64,000 nt of DNA from Cyanoderma ruficeps (Eukaryota; Chordata; Aves; Passeriformes; Timaliidae), in the NCBI GenBank assembly GCA_008694505.1, contig VZDJ01000623.1, positions 5,018,442-5,082,441 on the forward strand, in the 5' to 3' direction. Below are positions 48,401-61,512 of this stretch, one piece after another; position 1 is the first letter of the stretch, and every line of letters starts with the position of its first letter. Under the pieces are notes generated by a model. It made no database searches, was not told where the DNA came from, and worked only from the letters and a program-made list of their open reading frames with translations. The translations under genes and the position numbers were made by a program.

Positions 48401-51400
48401 GACCTGACTTAGAGAAAATTAGCCGAATTTATTACCAATGAAAATCGGAGTAAGATAATGAAAAGTAAAAAAATCTTGAAAAACACCTTGCCCCACCACT
48501 CACTCCTTCCTGGGCTTAAGTTCATTCTTGGTTCTCAGCCTTGGGCAGGGATGGATGCCTCTCGAAGCCAGCTGGTATTGGCTATGTTGGACACGGAGTC
48601 AGAGAAGCCACCCCTGGACTTCCCTCCCATTACCAGACCCTTGCTGTGGAAACCCAATACATTTTTAAATGTATCTTTCTTTTTACTCTTTCATTTTTTA
48701 AAAATAAAGGTGATACTGAAGTTGTGGCTAAAATCCTTCTTAAAGTCCTGAAAATGTGAATATTCAAAGTTTGAGAACATAGTGCTTCTTCTCAAAAGAG
48801 AGTCTTTAAGGCACAGAAAAAAAAGTACTCACTTTGTTTTATGGGTTTGCCATATTGTTTTATGACAATACACAGCTCTGTTAAATGTGGGACTTAGTTG
48901 TTATTCCATCAACAAGTTGACATCATCCAGAACAATTTGCTAAAAAGAAGAATCTAGAACTAAAATAATTTTTTTCTTAACAGTTTCTTGAAGTCTGCCT
49001 TTAAAGCCATTAGACCTTTGAAGAAACTAGGACTTTCAGTCTTACTAATATTTGTTTGCTTTTGTTTAGTGAATTCTTTCAAATTGTTAGTATCAGTTGG
49101 ATATAGACAGGAAAGAGTTTTTGGAGATGGGAGAGAATGAAGTAACTTGAGGTCATAGGGTGTTTTTTCATCACCAGCTCTCTCAAAAGAGAATTGCACA
49201 CGTTTATCATGTGGTATTGAGGACACAGCACCTTAAATCAAGAATATTTGTTTCTTTTGTAGGAGGGGCGGGTAATCTTGCACTTCGCCTGTTGCCTTTA
49301 GATGCCACCTCTTCTTGCCATCTTTGCTGGACCTGAAAAATTGAGCTCTGTTCTAGATTAATCAATCTCAGGGTGTAAATGACAAACACACAAACCATGA
49401 GAAATCTCACTCCTTCCCATTCTTTCTGGCAATACTCCTCCCTGCCTTCCTCCATAGATTTGGAGCAGTGTGGGCATTCAAAATTCCCACAAAGCAACAC
49501 GCAACACAGCACAGACAGTTCTGGGGAGAAAGCAGAGAGAAGTCATCTATGGCAGGTGTCTGTCATATTGCCTGATGCTATTTGGAGAGACACTAAGTTC
49601 TTCAAATGAAAGGTGTCAAGAGCTTAGAAAGACTATAGCAGAGTTTCCAGGCTTTTGCAGCCTGCTTTAACAAATAGATAATTTTTATCATATCTTTCAA
49701 ACACATTTTTATGGTTTATTTTTTGCTGCAACCACACCCTATAATCCTTTGTTATCCTCCTGCTTTTTAAGGAGATTTAATTTGGAGGTGTGTGACTAAG
49801 TCTGAAAAAGTTAGAAACATCTAAACTTTTTTGTATTCTCAGATGATCCCAGTGAATAAATACTTTTCCCTCTTTAAATAAGTATTTTTAAGCAGTTTCT
49901 CATTCAACTTTTTACTAGCTGTTTTAAAATGCCTGGGAATGAAATAGTCTGCTTGCAACTAAGTGGCAGCACTTGTCCTGGAAATGAAATTCACATTGCT
50001 AAAGTGTTTATGGAATACCTGGAATGAGAGCATATAAATCACGGTCTCTCTATGTACAGTTCAAAACCAGTAATTTTAAACACTGAAAGTATTACAGTGG
50101 GTTGTGCTGAAAAATAAAGCACCATTTCATGAAGGCAGGTGGGATGGTACTGACAAAATTCTTACCATGTGTACCAAAAAATATCTAATTTTATGTGCAC
50201 CTAAATAAAGAATACACTTGATCAAACTTCATTTGTGAGCTTCTTTTAAAAACTTCAAAGATTCTGCTTATCTCTGCACTGAGACTCTGCTGGTCTGAAG
50301 TTCATGCACTCTCAATTAGTTCTACATTTAAAAAGGGAAAATAGAACACCTTAATTAGAGTAATAGAAATAACTAATTTTCCATGAAGAATGACTCAGAG
50401 TTGAACAATATTTTTTTCTGTTCTTATGTTGGCAAAACAGTCAATTAGTTCTGATCTTTTGATCAATTTGATTTTTATAGCAAAAAATGCAAGCAGTCAG
50501 ATGAGATTATAATGATGCCTATTCTAGTGAATTTATAAATGAATTATACATTTCCAGAAATGGTGTAGAAAGACAGGCTTTGTGAATGCAGTTCTTAGCA
50601 GCTATAACCAGATGGAAAGAAACAGCAGTTTCAATGGGTAGAAAATAGAAATTCTTTGTCATGAACTTCATATTAGAGACTCTAAAAGAATGAACTCCAC
50701 TGTAGACATAAATATGTCTTGTTATGTCTTCAAATAGCATAATTAGTTCATACTTTTGAACTAGAAGGTTCTATAGTCTGGTTTTTTTTGATTTTCCTTA
50801 TCTTCCATTTTTTTTTAGAAAAATGGACTGCAGTTTCAAGCCAAGAATACCTGAGTGGGTTTCCACATGCTGTTCCCAATTGCTGCTAGATAACTGTGTT
50901 CAACAGGAGAGTATTTGGCTTCTCACTGTACAGTACATAAATCTTATGCAATTGCTGTTTCAATTTTTCTCTTTCCTTTGAACTCTTGAATGGAGGGAAA
51001 GAATTTCTTAAAGAGTTCAGTAGGAATGTCCCATCACGAAACATCAATCATCAAATGCCTATTGTACATGGAAAGCGAGGTGACTGTAATAAAATTGACA
51101 TAACTAAGCAAGCAGCATCTGACCTTTAGGAGCCAGAGCCTATGATCAGAAGACCGAGTCTTCCAAACCTTTAGGAGTTAAGAGTTATCATCTCCCGCAA
51201 AAAATACCTCAGTAAATGAAGTGCTACATATGAATGCATGTGATAAAAGAGGTGGAATAAATTCTTCCCTGACCCTTAGTAGGGGAGTGTTGACAGAACA
51301 GAGGTAGAGAGTGATTTTTGAAAGGAAGGAAAAAAGGAATGCATCTTTGGGTCTAGATGGGAGCAGCTGCTCCCCTTATCTTACATCAGTGTTAAAGTAG

Positions 51401-52670
51401 TTGCTGTTCCTGCCATGTCAGCCAAGTCACAACACAGCGTGCAATGCTGCCTGCAGTTGACCCAAAGAAAAGAGGCAACGGATACCGTGAAAATGTTGTG
51501 TCCACAATATGAACATAAATCTTTTGCTTTGTCAACCAGTTTGCTTTTGTCTGTGCTCTGTTTTCCATGTAGCATGCTGTCACTACCATACTAGTCTTCT
51601 TGAACTTGCTAGTTCTCCAAGTATTTCAAGGGCTGGTTAGAGAAGACAGAGCTGCTGGGAGTTCTGACTCAGCATCAGGCTGCTGAATTAATGTCTTTTT
51701 TGTACCTGAGGTTTTTGTTTAATTTCTTTCTCCTTTGCCATTTTTTTTAAGAGAAGTCATCTACATTTACAACTGATGCAGCTGATTAGGGCAAACCACA
51801 ACATTCAGTGTTTTAAACCTTAGCAGAAGGCCCTCAGCTATCCCTGGAAGAGATTGCTCTTCCCATTCAGGTGCTGCATACTCTTGTAAAAATGAGTGAC
51901 CACAGAGCAGGATGCAGTTGACTCCATGCATACACTTTGCCAAGAACATAACTGTTACAGGATCATACTAGTCTTCTACTAAATCTTTTGTGCGTATTTA
52001 TATTACTGGTCAAATGAAAATGACAGGAATTTAGAATTTAATATTTACAGAAATCCTTGAGATAGTTCTCTCCCCACACTATAGAGATTCTACTTAGTTA
52101 ATCTCTGAGTCAAATATGTAAGCTTTTGATTAGATAATCCATTAAGCCAGTATACAATAGAGTTGAACTGCATAGGTACTTTCACTGTAAAGTAAAATTT
52201 TCAAACATTCCAAAAAAGTTAAATTTCTAGAACAACGTTAGCAAAAAAATAGCCCAAAATTTAGGTTTTGATGTGTGATTGATACTTATTACTTCCCTTA
52301 GGTTATTCTGTTAGAAATAGTCCAGTTATTTAGGATGACTTGACTACTTGCTGACTTGCTTCTGAGATGGTAAGCAATATTTCCTTATTACTCCTAGATC
52401 TGTGAAAGAGGATGGAGATACCAGTGTGAGAAGAAAGTAGTAACAGTTAAATTTTCCTATTCTTCTACCTTCACTATTTCTCAGTGCTCTCAGAAATATT
52501 AAGTGCAATGAAAGAAAAAGGGTAGGTTGCCCTCTCAGTGTTTTTGTCTCCATCTCTCTATCTCCATCTCTGTGTCTCCATATTTATACGACCTCCACTC
52601 CTGAGGTACTACAGGAGGATCTGACAGTTCACATAACAAATTCAGAGAGCATTTTCTGGCAGAGAGTTAC
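45481..52670. other. AT-rich non-coding DNA
   Basis: No gene is recognised. A run of TA-rich words with the periodic phrase 'atattac' precedes it at 45290-45352. A CT-rich set of short repeats lies at 52546-52582 (TCTCCATC variants). Overlapping frames at 47229-47524 and 48098-48373 have no domain and occur on both strands at once. Confidence 0.55.
52546..52582. repeat. short imperfect CT-rich tandem repeat
   Basis: Three copies of a TCTCCAT word separated by CTCT/CTGTG spacers. Confidence 0.6.
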
Positions 52671-52732
52671 TATGGTCTCTGTTTTGCAAACAGGAAACTG
52701 GAACTAAACTGCAGAGCAGATCATCCAAGTAA
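52671..52732 (-). repeat. possible MIR-like relic, minus strand
   Basis: GGTCTCTGTTTTGCAAACAGGAAACTGGAACTAAACTGCAGAGCAGATCATCCAAG resembles the reverse complement of the MIR A-rich core (TTTACAGATGAGGAAACTGAGGC, then the 'CACAG' block). Short and diverged. Confidence 0.35.
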
Positions 52733-52846
52733 GCCATAAACAGAGCAATACATTAAATTCTTCCTTGGTCCATCAGTAAAATCTTACTTGGAAGAGCACT
52801 TTGGGAAGTGCTTATCTGGTTCTCTCTCTCCTTTTCCCCAAACACA

Positions 52847-52889
52847 CTTTTTTTTTTTTCTTTCTTTTTCTTTTTTTTTTCTTTTTTCC
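52847..52889. repeat. 43-bp polypyrimidine tract
   Basis: An uninterrupted C/T run with T-rich blocks and single C spacers, roughly mirror-symmetric. Such tracts can form triplex (H-DNA) under supercoiling and are prone to slippage. No acceptor AG with an open exon follows at the expected distance. Confidence 0.85.
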
Positions 52890-52997
52890 ATGGAGCACAA
52901 CATAATGAAAAGGATATTTTACTTGGCCTGGCTTGATAGTGTTTCTGTTCAGGGCCAGATTATTAAGTTTCAGAATTAAGTATATTTATATCTCACA

Positions 52998-53015
52998 AAC
53001 AACTTTATGAACAAA
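52998..53015. repeat. 18-base word shared with 8842-8859
   Basis: AACAACTTTATGAACAAA is identical at both places, 44 kb apart. An 18-base AT-rich exact match within 64 kb is unusual but possible by chance. Confidence 0.5.
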
Positions 53016-56000
53016 ACAAAAAGAGGACCTAACCATATGCCATCTTCCAGTTTGTGTTTTTAGAGAATGTATTTCCAAGGTCTCTTTGAACTTGAGAGCT
53101 AACATGCATTTTCTACTCTGCAGATGTTCCAGCAAACTATAACCCAGCACTGCTTCGCTGGAGTGTGGTGTACTGTGGCTTTAGTTCAGCCAAGTACAGC
53201 ATGTCAAATGTCAGCTTGTTATGACAGCAATAAACTCGTGATTCCCTTGAAGCAGATGTTTTAATTTGTTAGGTGTTTTTTGGGGAAAAAATCTGCTTGC
53301 ATTTAAATGGATGCTCAGATTGGGAATGGAATTTTGTTGAAAACATCTTTTCCACCTGTAAGAAAACTTTATCAGGGAGGCTTACGACACATGTGTGAAG
53401 CGGTGCAAGAAATCATTGCAAAGATGGCCAAAGTACAGAAATCCCCTTCACACCTGAAAGATGACCTTTCTGAAGTCACTTCAGTATAGGAGTCAGATCT
53501 GGACCATGGAGGACCCTGTTTAATGCATTTCATTTGCAAAAAAACACTGAAATCCAGAGTCTGCTGAGGCATCTTCGTCCCGAGGTGGTCCTTGCTGCTG
53601 TGAATTACCACCATACTCTTCTGATCTTTCCCTTTTTAGTGGGCTGTTGGTTTCACCCCTTTTTGTAGTGATCAGTGAAGACTACAGTTTTAAAGCAATT
53701 GCCAAAGGAAAAACCTTTGATGGTCTTTGAGGGAAGAATTATGCACCTGTCTGAGCTTCAGGTAAAGAATGTTACAGCAGTGGGAACACTATTTCAAATA
53801 ATTGATCTCATTTTGCAGGGAAATATTGGGCCTCACTCTGTCCTCAGTAAATGGTAGGATTTTCCCCAGGCATAAATTTGACATTTAAGTTTGTATCTTG
53901 CTGAATCTACAAAAAAAGCCAAAAATTTAGGGAACGCTTTGCCGCATTAAACAGTACATAGACAGATGCACTCAAAAGATCAGTCTAGAAATCCCTTTTT
54001 TCTGGGATTCCATGCTTCACATGTCCTCCTTATTGTGTCATACATGTTGGCAGTTTAAATTTTTTACTCTAGTTCTTTATATGAGCTGGTGAAGCCACGG
54101 TTGCTGAGGAGCATGTGCTGTTTAAATTTCAGACTTTTTTCCTTTCTAAAATCTGGTAACTCCAAAACAGTAAGAAAATTTAAGCCTAAAACCAGGCATG
54201 GACTTTTCTAATTTCCTTGGAAGAAACATGAAACAAAACGAAACCCTGCTTTATCTCCTCCCTCTGCAGTTTTTAGGAGTTCACTGCAGTCCACCTAGGG
54301 TTGAAACAATTCATCAGGAGCAACTGTGCAGAGTTAAAGCCCTACAAACTAACATAATTTAGCTCAGTGTAGACTGATCCCAGAATCACACAGCAGCATT
54401 GTAGGGGCAATGTGGATCCATCAGCAGTGAGAGTACAAAATTTTCTCCACATTATTTTGATTCATTTGTTGATATGTCTGCCTAATAACTAAATACTGGG
54501 CCAAGTAACATGGCTGATTTTTTTTTTAATGTTTAAAAAATTCTTATGTGTTCTTTTCATCACAAAACTTCTGACCATTCATGCTTGAAAGGAATGGTTA
54601 AATCCTGCAGGAACAGCCACAGAGCCAGAATAACAGAAGGTTTTGAAAAGAAACGTACCTTTTCCTTGTTTAAAATATGTTTGAAAGAAGAATTTAGGTA
54701 ATTTGCAGCACTAATATTAACTTAATGGCAACTTACTTTGAAAATCTCATTTTCAACACATAATATGGCTAATAATATGTTTCCAAAGACAGCAGACTTG
54801 ACAAAAGACAGATTTTAAGGAGAGTGAACTCTCTCACTTCTGATTTCTCCCCTTCCCAGGGATGCCCACACATCTGTGGGAGTCTGAGGATTTTAAAACT
54901 TTACTAAATGGATGGCCTCACAGATCCATGCATCATTGCTCTTTTGCTGTTAGTGTTTATAATTAAAAATCATGACTAGTGACCTTTAGTCCATGGCCAC
55001 AGCATAATTACATTCACCTGACCTTATTTATGAATGCAAATCAGGCCAGTTTAACTCAGCATTGTGTTTACTCTGCATATTTTTACAAGATATTTCTTGC
55101 CACAGCATGTCTTTCTCCCAGCCTCCTGCACTTTGTGGTAATTGCAGAGCACGCTGTCACGCTGGAATTGCAGGTATGGATGGTTTGAGTGGTGATGGAG
55201 TTTGAGTGCTCTGGAGATGCCTCGGATCTGTCAGCAGCCAAACGTGATGAGATAATTTGAATGGCACAGCTTTTTCTTTGAATGGCTAACAGTACTCTGG
55301 AACAAGCTTTAATGCACTGAACACCTTGGCAATAAAACTAATCTATCTCAACTGCAGGTATTTGGGCTAGTTGAGGATCTAACTCCCATCTTACAGAAGC
55401 AAGGAGACAGCAGGTTTTGGAAGGCTCTGCCCCCAGAACTTGTCTATGGAAAGCCATTCTTCATTGTGCCTTTGAACCCTCACCATGCCTTGAGGTAAAC
55501 TCCTCCCAAGTGCCAGTGGATTAAATAACCCTTGTATGGAGGTACACAGGGGGAAGCAAGGGGAATTTCAACTGGTCGTTATCAATCACGGAGCACAAAC
55601 AGTTTGGAGAAGTAATCAGTCTCTCTGTCCTTCACACAAAGAGGTTTACAACACCAGAGAGTTTATTATTATTGCTGGCCTAAGATCATCAAAGTCATTT
55701 TGTTTCGTCTTGAACAGTAGTCAGAGGGGTTAAAGGGAGGTTAAACTGCCTAAACAAAATGGAAGCAATTACACAGTGGGATCATGGATGACTGTTTGCT
55801 TTAACCCTCACTGACAAAAAAGGTACTATAAGAAAAAAGTTTCCCGACTCTTCACAATCATTAAAAGCATCTGTCTATTTAAGTTCATGCCAAGCTTCTT
55901 CACCTAAATCTTTGGGGGAATGTCACTGCTTTAAACACTATCAGCTTCCTCTGAGTTCTCCACACAGCCCCCATTCAGTGTCTGATCTTTGCAGCATTGT

Positions 56001-57214
56001 CATCACTTTCCAAGCCACTGTGCAGGGCAGGACTTACACGGTGCTATCGACATGCCTGTAAAAGCTATGACTGAGCTTTTCTACTTAGAGACTTGGCAGG
56101 AAAAGACAAAGCTCTGTGGAAGAGCAGTGTGATGGGGAATGCAGATTTGGCCCATTCCAAACTTTAAATTGCAAGAAAGGGAATTGACTCTTCTACTCCA
56201 TTCAAGGTTATATCACAGCTGAGTTGTCAAACTTGGCCTACCACTGACCTGCATCATGTGAGGGGCTGAGATCTGCCCCTCACTAGTTTTGGTTTTTTCT
56301 GTCCCTCAGATATGGAAGGTAGTAGCATAAACAACTTTCACTTGAAGCATGAACACTGCTGTATTGTGAGGTTAAATAGAGCCTTTATTGAAGTCTTTAT
56401 TCCCTGTAGCTCCACCACTGTTAAGGTGAAAAACACATTAAAGAGACCTGGAGACATGATGTGTTTAAAGAAAGCATAGGAAAAAAAGTTTTAATTCCAT
56501 AAGCAGGCACTGACACAGTGTTTATTGAAACTTGTCTTTTTGAAAGGTAACTAGGGCTTCCACAGATAACTCAAATGAAGAATTGCATGCCTAATTTTAT
56601 CATTATGTAAGACACTTACATACTAAATGTAGCCTGAAGGAGTGTTACTGAAATTGCTTCTTTATTGATTTAATCTTTGCAAAGTTAATGGTGAAATATT
56701 TCTGCGATCTTGTGTCACACCTCCAAACATGAGGTGACTTCTTCAAAGAGTTCTCTATATCCTGTGAAGTGTTTATCTTGTTTGAGCTTGTTGATAGGCT
56801 TAAGGAAAAAATCATCAAGGAATAGGATAGGAGGAAAGCAGTGGACTTACAATTTGTAAAAGAGTTTGCAATTATATGGCATGTCTTTGGTTAAAAAAAC
56901 CCCAAAACCCCAAAAAAACAACAAACGAAACAAAAAACTCAACAAACAAACAAACTCAAACTAACCTTTTTTTATAAAGAGAAAGCAATAAAAACAGCCT
57001 GTCGATGGAGCCGAAGTGTTCAAACACAAAAAAGATTTAACAGATTCGCAGTCATAGACGGAGGTTGCACAGGGATGAATCAGGCTCTTACTTCTCAAAA
57101 CATTACTGTAAATGGTAAAGACTAAATAATATTCTTAGACAAATATCTGTGCATCTCTGATAATTAACCACAGCCTGCACATGAAGGAACATATTTCAGT
57201 CTGTCTTGCTTCAG
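53016..57214. other. non-coding DNA, nothing recognised
   Basis: A pyrimidine tract ending TTTTTGTAG at 53668 and a donor after 53761 bound about 93 bases, but all three frames meet stops, so a coding exon is not supported. An A/C-rich simple repeat lies at 56893-56962. No transposon was recognised. Confidence 0.5.
56893..56962. repeat. A/C-rich low-complexity repeat
   Basis: Mixed A(n)C(n) words including several AAAC units; likely a decayed microsatellite. Confidence 0.8.
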
Positions 57215-57355
57215 ATTTAAAGGAATGGAAAGCTGTCAGAGCCAATGGGACTATTCTTTGTTTAAAACTCCAAAGCTGCACTGTGCTATTAGAACAGAGC
57301 TTATCATTTGTGAGCATCTGCTATGAAAATGTTGAAACTATAGATAAAAATACAG
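57215..57355 (+). other. candidate symmetric exon, plus strand (unconfirmed)
   Basis: The tract ATTTCAGTCTGTCTTGCTTCAG is a good acceptor. After 141 bases a donor AATACAG|GTAAAG follows. The segment is open in one frame, length divisible by three, phase 1 at both ends. The peptide includes LKEWKAVRANGTILCLKLQS and ends near ENVETIDKNT; NGT would be an N-glycosylation sequon, which would suit an extracellular product. I do not recognise a domain. The other two frames are closed. Chance remains possible. Confidence 0.28.
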
Positions 57356-60300
57356 GTAAAGTCCTCTAAAAGGCCACTGATTTGACTTTGGTTCTGAGTG
57401 GATGGAGGAAAAGATTGGCACCTGTCCCAGGTTATGTGTTAAAGAAAATAAGAGTCTGATTTTTTTCTGACTTGTAGACAGGAGAGCATGAAGGCCTAGT
57501 GGAAATGTGCTTTCTGCTACAATTCAGAAGCATTTGAATCTGAATAGTTAATACAAAAATTTCAGTTGACTGTGTAACAGCAGTGTAGTATGCCACTTCC
57601 TTAATTAAATAAATCTCCTTTATTTCCCTCAAATTAATAGACTACTGGACCATGTCACAATTTATGTATCTTCTAATGCTGTCTCCCTAGATGCAAGAAG
57701 GACATTAAATGTGAGAGTGCAGGCATTGTTTTACAGATAAGCAGACAACTAGATATGAGAATACAAATAGGAAATGCTTCCATCGTATAATGAACCTGAT
57801 GTCAAGGTACTTGTTTTGGTGTCATGTCAGTGTAGTGTAGGGGAGAGCCTTATTCTTTTTTGCCTCCACAAGCAGGATATCCAAAAGATGTGTGAAGCTG
57901 CACCTGAGTTAGGAAATCTGCACAAGCTCATATTCAGCAGCTTGTTTAATCACAGGATCTTTATGTCACATTTCTACCAATGTTTATTCCTCGTGCAATC
58001 CTAAAATATAAATTTTATTAACCAGAACAGAACTGAAGGCTACCCTTCAGGAAGGTAATTCAGCCTGGCAGGGGTCAGTGGTGCTTAGTGGTGTTCAGGC
58101 TGTAACTTATTGTCACTGTCTCACTGCTGACAGCAGAAAAAAAAAGCTTCTGAGTTGCCCTGCATCTTCCTGTCACTGCTGCACCTCCTCCTGCTCACCC
58201 CACCCCACTGCTGCCTTGCTTAGGTAAAAGGCCACCGTAAATTACTGTGCTGCATAAAATAAACTTAGGTCAGAATAGGGTGAGCCAGGAAATGCTGTTG
58301 TACAGGCTAAAGTTACTGGCAGGAATCAATTCTTGAGGCAAAGAGCATCTCTGAGAACAGCACGCGGGTACTGTACTCCAGTCACCTGAAGATGAAATTT
58401 CCCAAAATTTACTGAGGAAAGCTGCTGGATATCTGATGCTGCAAAATTAGGTTGCTCTCAGCAACTGTGTTACTAATTTTGCAGCTCTGTACGAGCTGAA
58501 CATCCATCATTTGTAAGCAAGGGATCAGAGTGGTGTGCTGCATTCAGTATGAGGGACAGTATTTTTGTCCTTCATTCTAGAACCAAGAGGATGGATTTAT
58601 TTAGAAGAGAAAAAGAAGGAGCCATTTTGTCATTTGAGGTCTTTATTCCTGAGGCATGCTAGCTTGTGCAGAGAGGAGAGATGAGACTTTTGGACTGCTC
58701 CCCAATAATTGGTTGGGATTTCATTCTTTCCCCTTAAATGGGCAAGGAGGAAAAGGCTGATAGATATTTTCAGGGCACTGCTATGAATTAACAGTTTCAG
58801 TAGCAGCTATTATAAACAGCCAGTCTGGGTTAGGATTCCTGATCTCACTTTCTCTTTAGAAGCTCTGAGGCCAGCCAAACTTTTTCTCCTTCTTTACATT
58901 TTCTTCTTTTTTATTTTTAATATTTTATTTCCTTTCACAAACCTATTTCAAAGGATTCCTAAACTATAAAAATGAAATTGCTCCCTATAAAAATATAATT
59001 GGAGCGGCATTGTAGTTCAAGTGACAACCAGATGCTGGAAAAGAAACCAACAACTGTTGGTCCAATTATGTAAGTTTCTTAGTACTCACTGCATGAAGTC
59101 TGGTCCAAAAGAGATTTGTTTCTGCTAAGACCTTGCTGGTAATTTTTATTCATTCTTAACAGCCTTTTTGATAGCTTTTCTCCTTCTGTATCTACATGTT
59201 TTGTCAATATGCAGACACTAAAACTCATGTGTGTTCTGTAGGCTGGGAAGCAAACTCAGAAGTGCAATAGGTATGAGAGCAGTTTATATAAAACCAATAG
59301 TGGCAACTACAGGGGCTGTATTCTCACCATCCCTTAAAACACACAAGTCACCTCACCAGGTCAATGGATTTTCATCTGTGTCTAATAAATGCAAATTAAA
59401 GAAAATCAAGTCACTTGTGTTTGCAAATCTGCATCTTTTTATTGAGTATAAAAAAAAAAGTGTGGATTTCCTGCTAATTAAATACAGTGGGCTTTGCTTT
59501 TGTGTTCTGTGAAGAATTCCAGCCTCTGGCTTTGAGTGGCTGCCCAATCCACCCAAACTCTCTTAGAACTTATCTAGTTATCTAAGCTGAAAACAGAGTT
59601 AAAATTTTTCTTACTTCCAGGTGGTGGCAACAAGCTGAGTAAAATGGTTGCCTTGGCATTTTTAGCATCACTAAGCTAGTTGCAAAATTTTTTCCCAAAG
59701 ATTTGGAGTTTGTGTGTTCAGTTCCAGCATTGGATACAGGTATAATAGGATGCAGCTGAAATGGAATTTTTTGGACTTCCCGCTGTCTAACTTCAAGTTC
59801 CTTCCATTTGATCATTGCATGAAATCATACCTTGACCAAGGTTAGTGAAAGGGGCTGTAAAAACTAGACTCAATTTAAGTACTGGGAACATTTTGATGAG
59901 AGAAAATATTGGATGGACACAGGATTAGGCTCATGCTGCCCAAGTCCAGTGACAGTCCAAATGAAAGTAAATGTCCTTTCTTCAAGTGATAATTTCAAAG
60001 TCACATTCTTCCAAAGTTCACTAGACATTATCTCTCTTTTCAAATGCCTGAATATTATGATAGATACTCTATTTATTTATATAAAATCCCCATTTCCAGA
60101 GGTTGATATTTTTCTTTTTTAATCTGTGAAATCTGTTAATGAAAGTGATTGTATATTATGGTTTTTTGATCTTCAATAACACAAATATTGACAAGAGTAT
60201 TACCTAAAAAAGTATGTTTATTTCTTTGGAACCTCAATACCTCTTTCTGTGTCTGGTAGGACAGCACTGCACTAATGGCCAGGCTTCTCCAACAACTAGT

Positions 60301-61449
60301 ATTACCAAAGGTCAAAAATATCATTTAAAAAATATAGCCTGGAATGCTTCAATTTGTCTCAAAGTTGTTTCTGTAGTAAATATTTCTTTTAACACTGCAT
60401 TAGAAGCAGTTTCAGAGTTCTTCATAGGCATAGTCAGAGATGAAGAGCTGAGCAATTAATTCAGTTTTAAGTTAATAAAGACGTGAGTAATGGTTGGAGT
60501 CCCAAAGCAGGTGTCACATGCTGTGCCTGTGCTGGGCACGTGTGTGTCCTCTGCAATCACCATCCTTTGGATACGGCAGCAGAGCTTGCTGTGGTCAGTG
60601 GGCAAGTTCAAAGTCCTTTGTGGAGCTCAGGATTCCCTCCTTCTCATTAACTGAGCATTCACACAACCCTCCTGTGTCTCTCAAAGCACGCAGAGGTGAC
60701 CACATCATCTTTCAGTCCCTGCAGGCCTGGAATTTTTACTGAGAGAGGACAAAACTTTAAAAATGGGTGAATGTAAAAAGAGCCTTTGGATGTTTACCTT
60801 GGGCAGCTTTTGAATGAAGTTTGACAACCAGGACTGCAAAACCACAAACATCCAACTAACAATGAAAAAAAATCAGAACCACTCCACTTGCTTTCTGGTG
60901 GCTGAAGTGACTTGGTATCTGCTGTCAGAAGTAGCCTTAAAACAAGAAAAAAAAATCTAAGGAAAAAAAAAAGAACAAAACAAACCAAGTAAAGCAAATT
61001 GCTTCGAACGGTCACCAGTGTATGTACCATTTCTTTGCAAGTGTTTATTATCTATATGATACACACCATCTGCAGCACGAGGTGTAAACAACCAAAAGCA
61101 AAATCAGCAATGCATTTGCTGTGTTTTTAATAGGACTTCTTGAGTATTTTCTAATTTCGTAGTTCTTGATCCTTTGAACAGAACAACTTGTAACCAGAAG
61201 TGCAACCTAAACCCTACCAAATACTGGAAAGACCCTGTGTGCCCAGACATACATACCCTCGGTACCTGGCCTGTCTTCCTATCTGCCTCCAAAACTGTGT
61301 GAGATTGGAGCTATAAAATGTTAAGCAATGTGATACACTCTTCATGTCCCTGCGTAATTGCCCAGTGTGTCCCTGGGGATATGTCTAATATAAATTAATA
61401 ATCTAATCACCTCTCTTGGTAAGGGTGACTAGGGACAACGCCCAAGCCC
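57356..61449. other. AT-rich non-coding DNA
   Basis: No gene is recognised. Long pyrimidine-rich tract near 58883-58935 and paired A-rich runs at 60948-60976. Frames here are short and lack splice context. Confidence 0.55.
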
Positions 61450-61512
61450 CTGTGGGGGCTGGACTGATTGATCTTTAAAGATGCATTCCAACCCAAATCA
61501 TCCTGTGTTTCT
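61450..61512 (+). mobile_element. CR1 LINE 3' tail fragment, plus strand
   Basis: GGGGGCTGGACTGATTGATC, then TTTAAAGATGCATTCCAACCC and AAATCATCCTGTG match the CR1 3' end 'GGGTTGGACTAGATGATCTTTAAAGGTCCCTTCCAACCCAAACCATTCTATG'. The terminal octamer array has decayed. Strongly 5'-truncated. Confidence 0.8.

Noticed and set aside
53669..53761. Exon-like segment between a strong acceptor and a GTAAAG donor
   Set aside because: All three frames contain stops: frame 1 at its first codon, frame 2 after two codons and frame 3 after about 20 codons. Could only be non-coding.
57725..57765. MIR-like A-rich core (GTTTTACAGATAAGCAGACAAC)
   Set aside because: Only about 20 bases resemble the family, with no collinear second block.
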